Shown: positions 1 to 5,501 of the stretch, in pieces
How positions within the stretch are numbered: the first letter of the stretch is position 1
How the letters are laid out: each line of letters opens with the position of its first letter
NCBI GenBank assembly: GCA_903827085.1
Contig: CAIKHC010000291.1
Location: forward strand, 1 to 6,428
Source of the DNA: an uncultured Candidatus Nemicrothrix sp.
Lineage (GTDB): Bacteria; Actinomycetota; Acidimicrobiia; Acidimicrobiales; Acidimicrobilacustridaceae
DNA length: 6,428 nt
Reading direction: 5' to 3'
Notes under the pieces: model-generated
Databases searched by the model: none
What the model was told of the DNA's origin: nothing
What the model saw: only the letters and a program-made list of their open reading frames with translations
Program-made: the position numbers and the translations under genes

Positions 1-1452
1 AATGCCGGTAAGAGCAACGAGATACAGCGAGAACGCAATGTTGCCACCGCCAAGACCAAGTGCAGCGCCAATGGCGACAGCAATTGCGATGAGCGCCCAC
101 ACTGCGGATTCAAGGCCAAGGGAAATACCTTCGAGCACCGTGGTGGCAGGGCCAGTGCGAGCTGCCTTGGCGATGTCCTTCACGGGCTTGGTCTTGGTCG
201 AGGTGAAGTACTGCGTGATCTTTGAAGCAGCAAAGCCAAGGATGACACCAACAACGATGGCGCCAAAGAGGCGAGCGCCAGGGTGTGAAATTGTCGAACC
301 CTTGGGGTTACCGATGTAAAGGAAGGCAACAAGACCGGCGCCAACGATGGCGATGATCTGGGCGGTGTAGATGCCGCGGTTGATGGCCTTCAGCGCATCG
401 TTGCCATCGCTTGGTCGGCCCTTCACGACGAAGATGCCGATCATCGATGCAATAAGACCGATAGTGACAACGGCCAGCGGGAAGATAAGGCCCTTCACGG
501 CAACGCCGCCACCCGTGATGATGGTGACACCGTCAACAGGGTTGGTCTTTTCCACGCCAAGGCCGATGGCCTGGAACGCCGAGACGCCGAGGATGATCGA
601 TGCCACGAGCGTGACGGCGAAGGACTCGAAGAGATCGGCGGCCATACCGGCACAGTCGCCCACGTTGTCGCCAACGTTGTCGGCGATCGTGGCGGGGTTG
701 CGGGGGTCGTCTTCAGGGATGCCTGCTTCGACCTTGCCAACAAGGTCGGCGCCAACGTCGGCAGCCTTCGTGAAGATGCCGCCACCCACGCGCAGGAACA
801 GGGCGAGGAGCGAGCCACCGAAGCCGAAGCCGATGAGGATCGAGGTCGAGGTGTTCTGGAACAACATCACGATGACCACAGTGCCGAGAAGGCCGAGACC
901 AGCGGTAAGAAGGCCAGCGACGCCACCGGTGCGGAAAGCAACCTTGAGTGCAGCGTTGAAGTCGCTGCGCTTTGCTGCAGCGGCGGTGCGGACATTGCCG
1001 CGAACGGCGAGCCACATACCGAAGAAGCCGATGGCCGCAGAGAAGAGGCAGCCCATGATGAAGGCGGCGGTGCGGAAAAGGCCTGATTGCAGGAAGGACA
1101 TGACTTCCTCGCCGCCAATGACGCTCTTTCCACCTACTTCAAGAACTGGCATCTTGTTGATTGCGGTTGAAGTGAGGAACACCACAACGGCAAGCGGGAC
1201 AACGATGATGCCGATCGTGCGGAACTGACGCTTGAGGTAGGCGAGTGCGCCTTCCTGAATCGCGCCAGCGATTTCCTGCATCTTGTCGGTGCCTTGCTCC
1301 TGCTTGAGCACGCCGCGCATGAGCACGACGCCAAGAAGCAGGGCGAACACTGCAACGGCGGCGGCAAAAATTAGCCATCCCCATTCAGTGCTGGTAAGCG
1401 TGAAGGCTTGATAGCCACCTTCGGCGGCGAGAACCTGGGTCATCTGGTCCAT
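1..1452 (-). CDS. hppA: Membrane-bound ion-translocating pyrophosphatase (N-terminal 484 residues, runs off left edge)
   Basis: This integral membrane enzyme hydrolyses inorganic pyrophosphate and uses the energy to pump H+ (in some family members Na+) out of the cytoplasm. The reverse-strand reading frame is open from 1452 to base 1. Family hallmarks are clear: KMQEIAGAIQEGALAYLKRQF near residues 58-77, then GGGIFTKAADVGADLVGKVE at 223-242, the acidic PEDDPRNPATIADNVGDNVGD stretch at 246-266 that binds Mg-pyrophosphate, and CAGMAADLFES at 267-277. Hydrophobic spans lie near 26-46, 79-95, 127-150, 177-197, 278-298, 320-343, 365-380, 396-410 and 448-465. Family members usually have about 650-800 residues, so the C-terminal third or more is missing, including the GNTxK/A position that tells K+-independent from K+-dependent enzymes. 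The pumped ion therefore cannot be called here. ATG at 1452 has only a poor ribosome binding site; the in-frame ATG at 1443 has AGGA eight bases upstream and may be the true start. All lysine codons I read are AAG, and isoleucine and asparagine codons mostly end in C, which suggests high expression. Confidence 0.97.
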   Translation of the reverse strand, partial: MDQMTQVLAAEGGYQAFTLTSTEWGWLIFAAAVAVFALLLGVVLMRGVLKQEQGTDKMQEIAGAIQEGALAYLKRQFRTIGIIVVPLAVVVFLTSTAINKMPVLEVGGKSVIGGEEVMSFLQSGLFRTAAFIMGCLFSAAIGFFGMWLAVRGNVRTAAAAKRSDFNAALKVAFRTGGVAGLLTAGLGLLGTVVIVMLFQNTSTSILIGFGFGGSLLALFLRVGGGIFTKAADVGADLVGKVEAGIPEDDPRNPATIADNVGDNVGDCAGMAADLFESFAVTLVASIILGVSAFQAIGLGVEKTNPVDGVTIITGGGVAVKGLIFPLAVVTIGLIASMIGIFVVKGRPSDGNDALKAINRGIYTAQIIAIVGAGLVAFLYIGNPKGSTISHPGARLFGAIVVGVILGFAASKITQYFTSTKTKPVKDIAKAARTGPATTVLEGISLGLESAVWALIAIAVAIGAALGLGGGNIAFSLYLVALTGI

Positions 1453-1462
1453 CCTGGTGAGG

Positions 1463-1481
1463 GTTCCGTGGGATTCGGAAC
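1463..1481 (-). repeat. Small inverted repeat immediately before the hppA start
   Basis: The arms GTTCCG and CGGAAC are perfect 6-bp complements around a 7-base loop. In the hppA mRNA this hairpin would sit between the T6 tract and the start codon, ending 10 bases before ATG 1452. It could affect ribosome access or protect the 5' end of the message. A stem this short can also arise by chance. Confidence 0.35.
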
Positions 1482-1485
1482 GGGC

Positions 1486-1514
1486 AAAAAACGCGCACGG
1501 GACCGGCCCGTGCG
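1486..1514 (-). terminator. Intrinsic-terminator-like hairpin with T6 tract just upstream of hppA
   Basis: On the minus strand a perfect 8-bp GC-rich stem (CGCACGGG, bases 1514-1507, paired with CCCGTGCG, bases 1501-1494) closes a 5-base loop. Two bases later come six consecutive T (1491-1486). This is the classic form of a Rho-independent terminator. It lies 286 bases after the stop of the beta-propeller gene and only 33 bases before the first possible hppA ATG. It could end the Fur-family/prfC/beta-propeller transcript, or act as an attenuator inside the hppA leader. I see no plausible -35/-10 pair between the T tract and the start codon, which favours a promoter upstream of it. Confidence 0.65.
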
Positions 1515-1606
1515 AGGCCTGAACAGTACCGCGAGACGCTCTCCTGACCTGAAATGGGTAATTCGTGGCGAAATGAGTGGGTCGGAGACAGGTGTATCGA
1601 GCGCCA

Positions 1607-1639
1607 AACGGGGCCTACGACGCGTCCGATAACCCCGTT
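1607..1639 (-). repeat. Inverted repeat in the hppA leader, alternative to the neighbouring hairpin
   Basis: AACGGGG (1607-1613) and CCCCGTT (1633-1639) are perfect 7-bp complements separated by 19 bases. The loop contains the 8-bp palindrome GACGCGTC (1619-1626). Bases 1633-1636 are also needed by the hairpin at 1631-1662, so the two structures cannot form together. Confidence 0.35.
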
Positions 1640-1662
1640 GAATGGGCCATTCCCATGGGGTT
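1631..1662 (-). repeat. Bulged hairpin in the hppA leader
   Basis: The outer arms AACCCC (1631-1636) and GGGGTT (1657-1662) enclose the inner arms ATGGG (1642-1646) and CCCAT (1652-1656). There is a one-sided 5-base bulge at 1637-1641 and a 5-base loop at 1647-1651, giving 11 base pairs in all. No T tract follows on the minus strand, so it does not look like a terminator. It may be part of a folded leader RNA, or the end structure of the upstream operon's transcript. Confidence 0.4.
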
Positions 1663-1799
1663 TCGGTCCGTGTGGGGGACCCTCATGATGGCTGGCGGTG
1701 AACCGTGGAGGCGATCGTGGCGGTGTTGCTCGTGATCGAGGTGGCCGGAGCAATCGTCAGCATTTCGGTGTCGTTGCACGAGAGCGCAGCGTTCAGGTC

Positions 1800-3335
1800 T
1801 TAATCACCAATTGCGTAGAACTGACCACTACGAGTGCCTACGTAGATTCGGCCCTTCCAAACGGTGGGCGTTGACTCAATGCATCCACTGAGTTTCACGG
1901 TCCACTTGAGTGGCGGGTCGATTCGTGGATTCGAAACGTCGTAGGCGTTCAGGTTTCCCTGACAGTCGCCCTCGATCAGCGTGTTGTCGACAACAACGGG
2001 TGATCCCCAAGTTTGGGATTTGAGATTCTTTTGCCAAAGAACTTCGCCGGTGATCTGGTCGATGCCAAGAACTCGTCCGGCATTTGTCGCTGCGTACACA
2101 ACGCCGTTCGCGATCGCAGAAGTGGCCCAAATTCCTTGTTTTCCTGGGGCTTGGTCTTTGACGGACCACACAATCGGATTGTCTGGCTTTGTCGGATCAA
2201 GCTTCACGATCTGGCCGACTTCGGTAGATCTGGCGTTCCGTCGTTCATATTCGGAACCGATATAGAGGAATCCGTCCTTGTCGGCGACGATCGATGCGTC
2301 GGTGTCATCGCCTGTCCAGAACCGGAATGTTCGCGTTGGTGTTCCGCCGGACTTCAGCTTGCTGATGTCCCAGCCCTGCACGAGACCGCCGGAGTTCGCG
2401 AAGTACACGGTGTTCCCCGTGATTGCTACGGAGTTTTCGATAGAGAACTGTCGGTCAGGGATATTCGACTGGAGTTCAGCGTCCCAACTCGGAGTCTTGA
2501 ATACAACCTGAGGTGCAACGGTGACTTTGCCTGCGGCGTCGTATCCGCGGTTCAACTTAACGATGTAGAACCAGCTGTTCTCGCCGCCTTCGAACATGTA
2601 GTCGTCGATGATGAGTGGTGAACCATCCCAGTCATCGTTCCAAACCTGTTGAACTCCGTCATACGCGGAAAGCTTCCAGAGCTCAACCGGTGTTGGACCT
2701 CGGTCCGTGGCGATGATGTGCAAGAAGTTGTCTCTCGAACCGCTGTAGGTGAGCGGAAAGCCATCGGGATCGGTCGTCACCGTTCCCTTGATGATGTCGC
2801 CAGTTTTGAATGGGCTGATGATGTCTTTGCCGGTCTCTGCATCGAGCCAGTGGACTGCGTAGTCATAGGCGCCGAACGACACAATCGTTTTGCCGTTGGA
2901 CTCATAAACATTTGGATTGCCCGTCCAACCAGTTCCGCACCATGTTGAGGTGCCAGAGCCGTCAGTCGATTTTCCACACATGCCGCCGCTCTGCGGATAG
3001 GACCACAGAATTTTTGGTGCCGAGGGGACGGGGCCTAGTCCATAGAACGAGCGTGTTGGATTTCCCCGAAACGTGAGAACTCCTGGAACTTTCGTGCTCC
3101 ACATGGAACCTGAAGATTTCGGGTTCACCCAACCGTCGTACGGAGCTTCGGTGGTTGTCGTTGTTCCCTTGGCAGTGGTTGTCGGAGATTCAGAGGAAGC
3201 GTTGTCGCCGTCGGCTGTTTTCGAATCCGAGCCATTGGTAACGATGAGTAGCCCAACGACGATGACGGCCACAGCGACCACTGCCAGACCGAAGACTCGC
3301 CACGGAGTTTTGGGGACGGGTTTGGCGTGCTTCAT
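1800..3335 (-). CDS. Membrane-anchored extracytoplasmic PQQ-like beta-propeller protein, function unknown
   Basis: This 511-residue protein has a short basic N-terminus (K2, K5, K9, R13), one hydrophobic segment at about 14-33, a Ser/Thr-rich linker at about 35-64 and a large globular domain. That pattern predicts an uncleaved signal anchor with the domain outside the membrane. The domain shows repeated PQQ-like blades: HWLDAETGKDI near 162-172, TVYFANSGGLVQGWDIS near 309-325, VYAATNAGRVLGIDQITGEVLW near 413-434, and a closing RIYVGTRSGQFYAIGD at 496-511. Four cysteines (120, 133, 458, 485) are spaced to form two local disulfides, as fits an exported protein. Aspartate- and tryptophan-rich loops (for example NDDWDG at 233-238) might bind metal or ligand, but no catalytic motif is visible, so enzyme activity, PQQ binding or an assembly role (as in BamB) cannot be chosen. 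The start lies 38 bases after the prfC stop, which suggests co-transcription, though the ribosome binding site is weak. Lysine codons are mixed AAA and AAG, unlike hppA. Confidence 0.88.
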   Translation of the reverse strand: MKHAKPVPKTPWRVFGLAVVAVAVIVVGLLIVTNGSDSKTADGDNASSESPTTTAKGTTTTTEAPYDGWVNPKSSGSMWSTKVPGVLTFRGNPTRSFYGLGPVPSAPKILWSYPQSGGMCGKSTDGSGTSTWCGTGWTGNPNVYESNGKTIVSFGAYDYAVHWLDAETGKDIISPFKTGDIIKGTVTTDPDGFPLTYSGSRDNFLHIIATDRGPTPVELWKLSAYDGVQQVWNDDWDGSPLIIDDYMFEGGENSWFYIVKLNRGYDAAGKVTVAPQVVFKTPSWDAELQSNIPDRQFSIENSVAITGNTVYFANSGGLVQGWDISKLKSGGTPTRTFRFWTGDDTDASIVADKDGFLYIGSEYERRNARSTEVGQIVKLDPTKPDNPIVWSVKDQAPGKQGIWATSAIANGVVYAATNAGRVLGIDQITGEVLWQKNLKSQTWGSPVVVDNTLIEGDCQGNLNAYDVSNPRIDPPLKWTVKLSGCIESTPTVWKGRIYVGTRSGQFYAIGD

Positions 3336-3373
3336 TGCGATACCCGATTCGGATCCGGGGGAACGCCAACCGA

Positions 3374-4960
3374 TCAGCCAGCGCTGCCTTCGGCAACCAG
3401 ACGCTCAAGCACGAGTTCGGGGTTGTCGGCCTCGAGGCGCTCGAGCCAAAACTGGCTTTCGAACAGCGCCATGAGCGTACCGTCGGCCTTCTCAAGGATT
3501 CGGACACCCCGCATCCCTTGCAACTTTGATGCGCTTTCGCGGTCTGTGCGCCGGGCAACTTTGTAATTCGTCGGCGAGAGTTCAACGGGAGCACCGAACT
3601 CGTTTTCGAGTCGGTAGACGGCAACGTCGAACTGCATGGGGCCAACTGCAGCGAGAACTGGAGCGGAATCGCCCTGATCGATATCGCGCAGAACCTGAAC
3701 GACACCCTCTTCATCGAGCTGGGCGATTCCTCGACGGAATTGTTTGTAGCGAGCCGTGTCCTTCACTCGTGCCACCGAGAAGTATTCGGGAGCGAAACTG
3801 GGAATCGCCGGAAACTCGACGGGTTGTTCGAGCCAGAGCGTGTCGCCAACTCGAACATCGGTGGCATTGACAAGCCCGACAACATCGCCAGGAAATGCTT
3901 CATCGATGGTTTCGCGTTCTGAACCGAATACCTGATGGGCATATTTGGTTGCGAATGGTTTACCGGTCGTGCCGTGGGTGATGACCATGCCACGTTCGAA
4001 CTTGCCGGAACACACGCGAAGGAACGCAATGCGGTCGCGATGCGACGGGTCCATGTTCGCTTGAACCTTGAAGACAAATCCTGAAAAAGGATCATCAAGT
4101 TTGCGAATGTCGCCCCCTACGTCGGGGCGCGCACTTGGCGAAGGAACGAGATCAATGATTGCGTCGAGCAACTTGCGTACGCCGAAGTTGGTGAGGGCAG
4201 AACCAAAAAATGTTGGTGTGGACTGCGCGCCGACAAACAGTTCAACATCGAGATCGGCGCCGACCTCGTCGAGCAATGTGATGCCGTCAAGAGCGGCCTG
4301 CCACGCATCGCCCTCATCGATCGCAGCCTGCGCGGGGTCAACAACTTCCTCTGGTGCTTCGGTTGCGCCACGTGCCACGCGAGTGAAGCGAGTAAACAAA
4401 CCATCGCGTCGATCGATGACGCCGCGGAAGTCGCCAGCGATTCCAACCGGCCACGTGACGGGTGTGACAACAAGGCCAATTTGTTGTTCGATTTGATCGA
4501 TCAATTCGAGTGGATCGAGCCCGGGGCGATCCCATTTGTTGATGAAGGTGAGAAGCGGCATATCGCGTTGGCGGCAGACATCGAACAACTTGAGCGTTTG
4601 CGGCTCGATGCCTTTGGCTGCGTCGAGCACCATGACGGCCGCATCGGCGGCCGCAAGGACTCGGTACGTGTCTTCTGAGAAGTCGCGGTGGCCAGGTGTG
4701 TCGAGAAGGTTGACGACACAGTCGCGGTAAGGGAACTGGAGCACGGTCGAAGTGATTGAAATTCCACGTTGCTGCTCTAACGCCATCCAGTCAGAGGTGG
4801 CAGAGCGGCGGCCGGAGCGAGCCTTCACTGCGCCGGCCTCGCTGCTGAGCGCGCCGCCATAGAGAAGGAATTTCTCGGTCAGCGTGGTTTTGCCCGCATC
4901 AGGGTGACTGATGATGGCAAACGTGCGACGACGCGAGGCCTCGGTAGACGGGGTGGACAT
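3374..4960 (-). CDS. prfC: Peptide chain release factor 3 (RF3), translational GTPase
   Basis: RF3 is a cytosolic GTPase that removes class-1 release factors (RF1/RF2) from the ribosome after peptide release. From ATG 4960 the product is 528 residues, almost the same as the 529 of E. coli RF3. The GTPase motifs are intact: the P-loop SHPDAGKTT at 18-26, RGISIT at 65-70 (switch I), DTPGH at 87-91 (switch II) and NKWD at 141-144, with GSAL at 253-256 as the G5-type segment. RF3-typical stretches follow: TFFGSALTNFGV near 250-261, FVFKVQANMDPSHRDRIAF at 295-313 and VGPMQFDV at 439-446. The VQANMDPxHRDR motif separates RF3 from EF-G and TypA. The frame could extend to 5008, but that would add 16 unconserved residues inside the upstream gene, so 4960 is preferred. 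No clear Shine-Dalgarno precedes it, and translation may be coupled to the repressor gene 17 bases upstream. Nothing looks broken. Confidence 0.97.
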   Translation of the reverse strand: MSTPSTEASRRRTFAIISHPDAGKTTLTEKFLLYGGALSSEAGAVKARSGRRSATSDWMALEQQRGISITSTVLQFPYRDCVVNLLDTPGHRDFSEDTYRVLAAADAAVMVLDAAKGIEPQTLKLFDVCRQRDMPLLTFINKWDRPGLDPLELIDQIEQQIGLVVTPVTWPVGIAGDFRGVIDRRDGLFTRFTRVARGATEAPEEVVDPAQAAIDEGDAWQAALDGITLLDEVGADLDVELFVGAQSTPTFFGSALTNFGVRKLLDAIIDLVPSPSARPDVGGDIRKLDDPFSGFVFKVQANMDPSHRDRIAFLRVCSGKFERGMVITHGTTGKPFATKYAHQVFGSERETIDEAFPGDVVGLVNATDVRVGDTLWLEQPVEFPAIPSFAPEYFSVARVKDTARYKQFRRGIAQLDEEGVVQVLRDIDQGDSAPVLAAVGPMQFDVAVYRLENEFGAPVELSPTNYKVARRTDRESASKLQGMRGVRILEKADGTLMALFESQFWLERLEADNPELVLERLVAEGSAG

Positions 4961-4977
4961 TGGTCGGAGGGTAGCGG

Positions 4978-5436
4978 TCAGTGAGCCGCGGTCGAACAGG
5001 CGGGGCACACACCGATGAGATCGAGTCGGTGGTGTTCGATTCGGAAGCCGTGACTGTTCGCAATCGAAGCGGCGAAGGACGCTACGCCGTCTTCAAGATC
5101 TGTCGGAACGTCGATGTCAGTAACGGTTCCGCAGGAATCGCAAATGAGGTGGTGATGGTGGTGACCAGTGAGGTCTTCGGCCAGCTCAAATCGAGCCGTG
5201 TCGTCAGCTGTAACGAGCCGGCGAACAACACCAGCATCCTCTAGTACTGACAGATTTCGGTACGCGGAACTTTGCGGCATTCCGGTTGCGACATCGATGA
5301 GTTCAACAACAGTGACTGGGCGATCAGCTGAAGCCATGGCATCGACAAGTGCGCGTCGATTGGCGGTGTAGCGCTGTCCGTCGCGGCGGAGGCGCTCATC
5401 GGCGGTGTCGTGCACGTCGATCTGTTGCGGATCCAT
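4978..5436 (-). CDS. Fur-family metal-responsive transcriptional repressor (Fur/Zur type)
   Basis: This 152-residue cytosolic DNA-binding protein belongs to the Fur superfamily, whose members dimerise and repress genes when loaded with iron, zinc, manganese or haem-linked signals. The N-terminal winged helix includes GQRYTANRRALVDAM at 20-34 and the recognition-helix region PQSSAYRNLSVLEDAGVV at 54-71. The C-terminal half has the family metal signature HHHHHLICDSCG at 92-103. C99/C102 and C144/C147 form two CxxC pairs for a structural zinc, and the later FRIEHHRLDLIGVCPAC block (131-147) is also typical. E84, H92-H96, D107 and H130 are candidate sensory ligands. The five-histidine run is one longer than the usual four. 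I cannot tell from the sequence whether the sensed metal is iron or zinc. The gene is first in a probable operon with prfC and the beta-propeller gene, and divergent from the hydrolase. ATG 5436 was chosen because a TAnnnT box sits nine bases upstream and the family N-terminus begins soon after. Confidence 0.94.
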   Translation of the reverse strand: MDPQQIDVHDTADERLRRDGQRYTANRRALVDAMASADRPVTVVELIDVATGMPQSSAYRNLSVLEDAGVVRRLVTADDTARFELAEDLTGHHHHHLICDSCGTVTDIDVPTDLEDGVASFAASIANSHGFRIEHHRLDLIGVCPACSTAAH

Positions 5437-5445
5437 GGTTCGTGA

Positions 5446-5451
5446 AGTCTA
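5446..5451 (-). promoter_or_regulatory. Putative -10 box of the Fur-family operon, near-leaderless
   Basis: The hexamer TAGACT on the minus strand matches the TAnnnT actinobacterial -10 pattern. It ends nine bases before the repressor ATG, so transcription would start about two or three bases before the codon. No Shine-Dalgarno is visible, which agrees with leaderless translation. The -35 region is not recognisable. Confidence 0.4.
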
Positions 5452-5488
5452 CGGCCATTGGGAATACAGACTGCCGGTGGCGGCGACC

Positions 5489-5494
5489 TAGGCT
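5489..5494 (+). promoter_or_regulatory. Putative -10 box of the alpha/beta hydrolase gene, leaderless
   Basis: TAGGCT matches TAnnnT and is followed by seven bases and then the GTG start at 5502. Transcription would thus begin at or next to the first base of the codon. No Shine-Dalgarno is present. The -35 region is weak or absent. The spacing is the main support for choosing GTG 5502 as the start. Confidence 0.45.
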
Positions 5495-5501
5495 CGCAAA
5501 C

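Larger units (their letters stand above)
1453..1799 (-). promoter_or_regulatory. Long non-coding gap, putative structured 5' leader of hppA
   Basis: This stretch between the stop of the beta-propeller gene and the hppA start shows no convincing gene on either strand. Frames open across it are arginine- and proline-rich, match no family I know and overlap real genes. Read on the minus strand it contains several inverted repeats: one at 1631-1662, a competing one at 1607-1639, a terminator-like hairpin at 1486-1514 and a small hairpin at 1463-1481. A TACTGT hexamer (minus strand, 1523-1528) fits a -10 box but has no good -35 partner, so the promoter position is uncertain. I found no conserved core of a riboswitch class that I know, including the fluoride class sometimes linked to pyrophosphatases. 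Confidence 0.5.

Noticed and set aside
371..1228. Long plus-strand reading frame of 285 codons
   Set aside because: It is antisense to hppA, whose conserved motifs are unmistakable. The translated product is low-complexity, rich in Pro, Arg and Thr, and matches nothing known.
1385..1753. Minus-strand reading frame of 122 codons in the hppA leader
   Set aside because: Its composition is Pro/Arg/His-rich with no family resemblance, and it runs into the hppA coding region in another frame.
1515..1799. Fluoride riboswitch (crcB type) before the pyrophosphatase
   Set aside because: I considered it because fluoride inhibits pyrophosphatases, but the GATG-containing core segments and the pseudoknot layout of that class are not present.
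2013..2621. Plus-strand reading frame of 202 codons inside the beta-propeller gene
   Set aside because: It is the complement of a gene with clear propeller repeats and a signal anchor. It has no recognisable domain or promoter.
3336..3373. Hairpin from CCCG/CGGG arms between prfC and the beta-propeller gene as a terminator
   Set aside because: The stem is only four pairs with no T tract, so it is too weak to split the operon.
4961..5008. Upstream extension of prfC by 16 residues
   Set aside because: The extra residues have no counterpart in RF3 and overlap the repressor gene. Start 4960 gives the usual length.
5446..5472. AGTCT/AGACT inverted repeat between the divergent genes as a Fur-family operator
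   Set aside because: The arms are only five bases with a 17-base spacer and do not resemble AT-rich Fur or Zur boxes, so chance is the simpler explanation.
5349..5501. Upstream extension of the hydrolase by 51 residues
   Set aside because: It overlaps the repressor gene and its promoter and is Arg/Cys-rich with no hydrolase homology. GTG 5502 has a well-placed -10 box.
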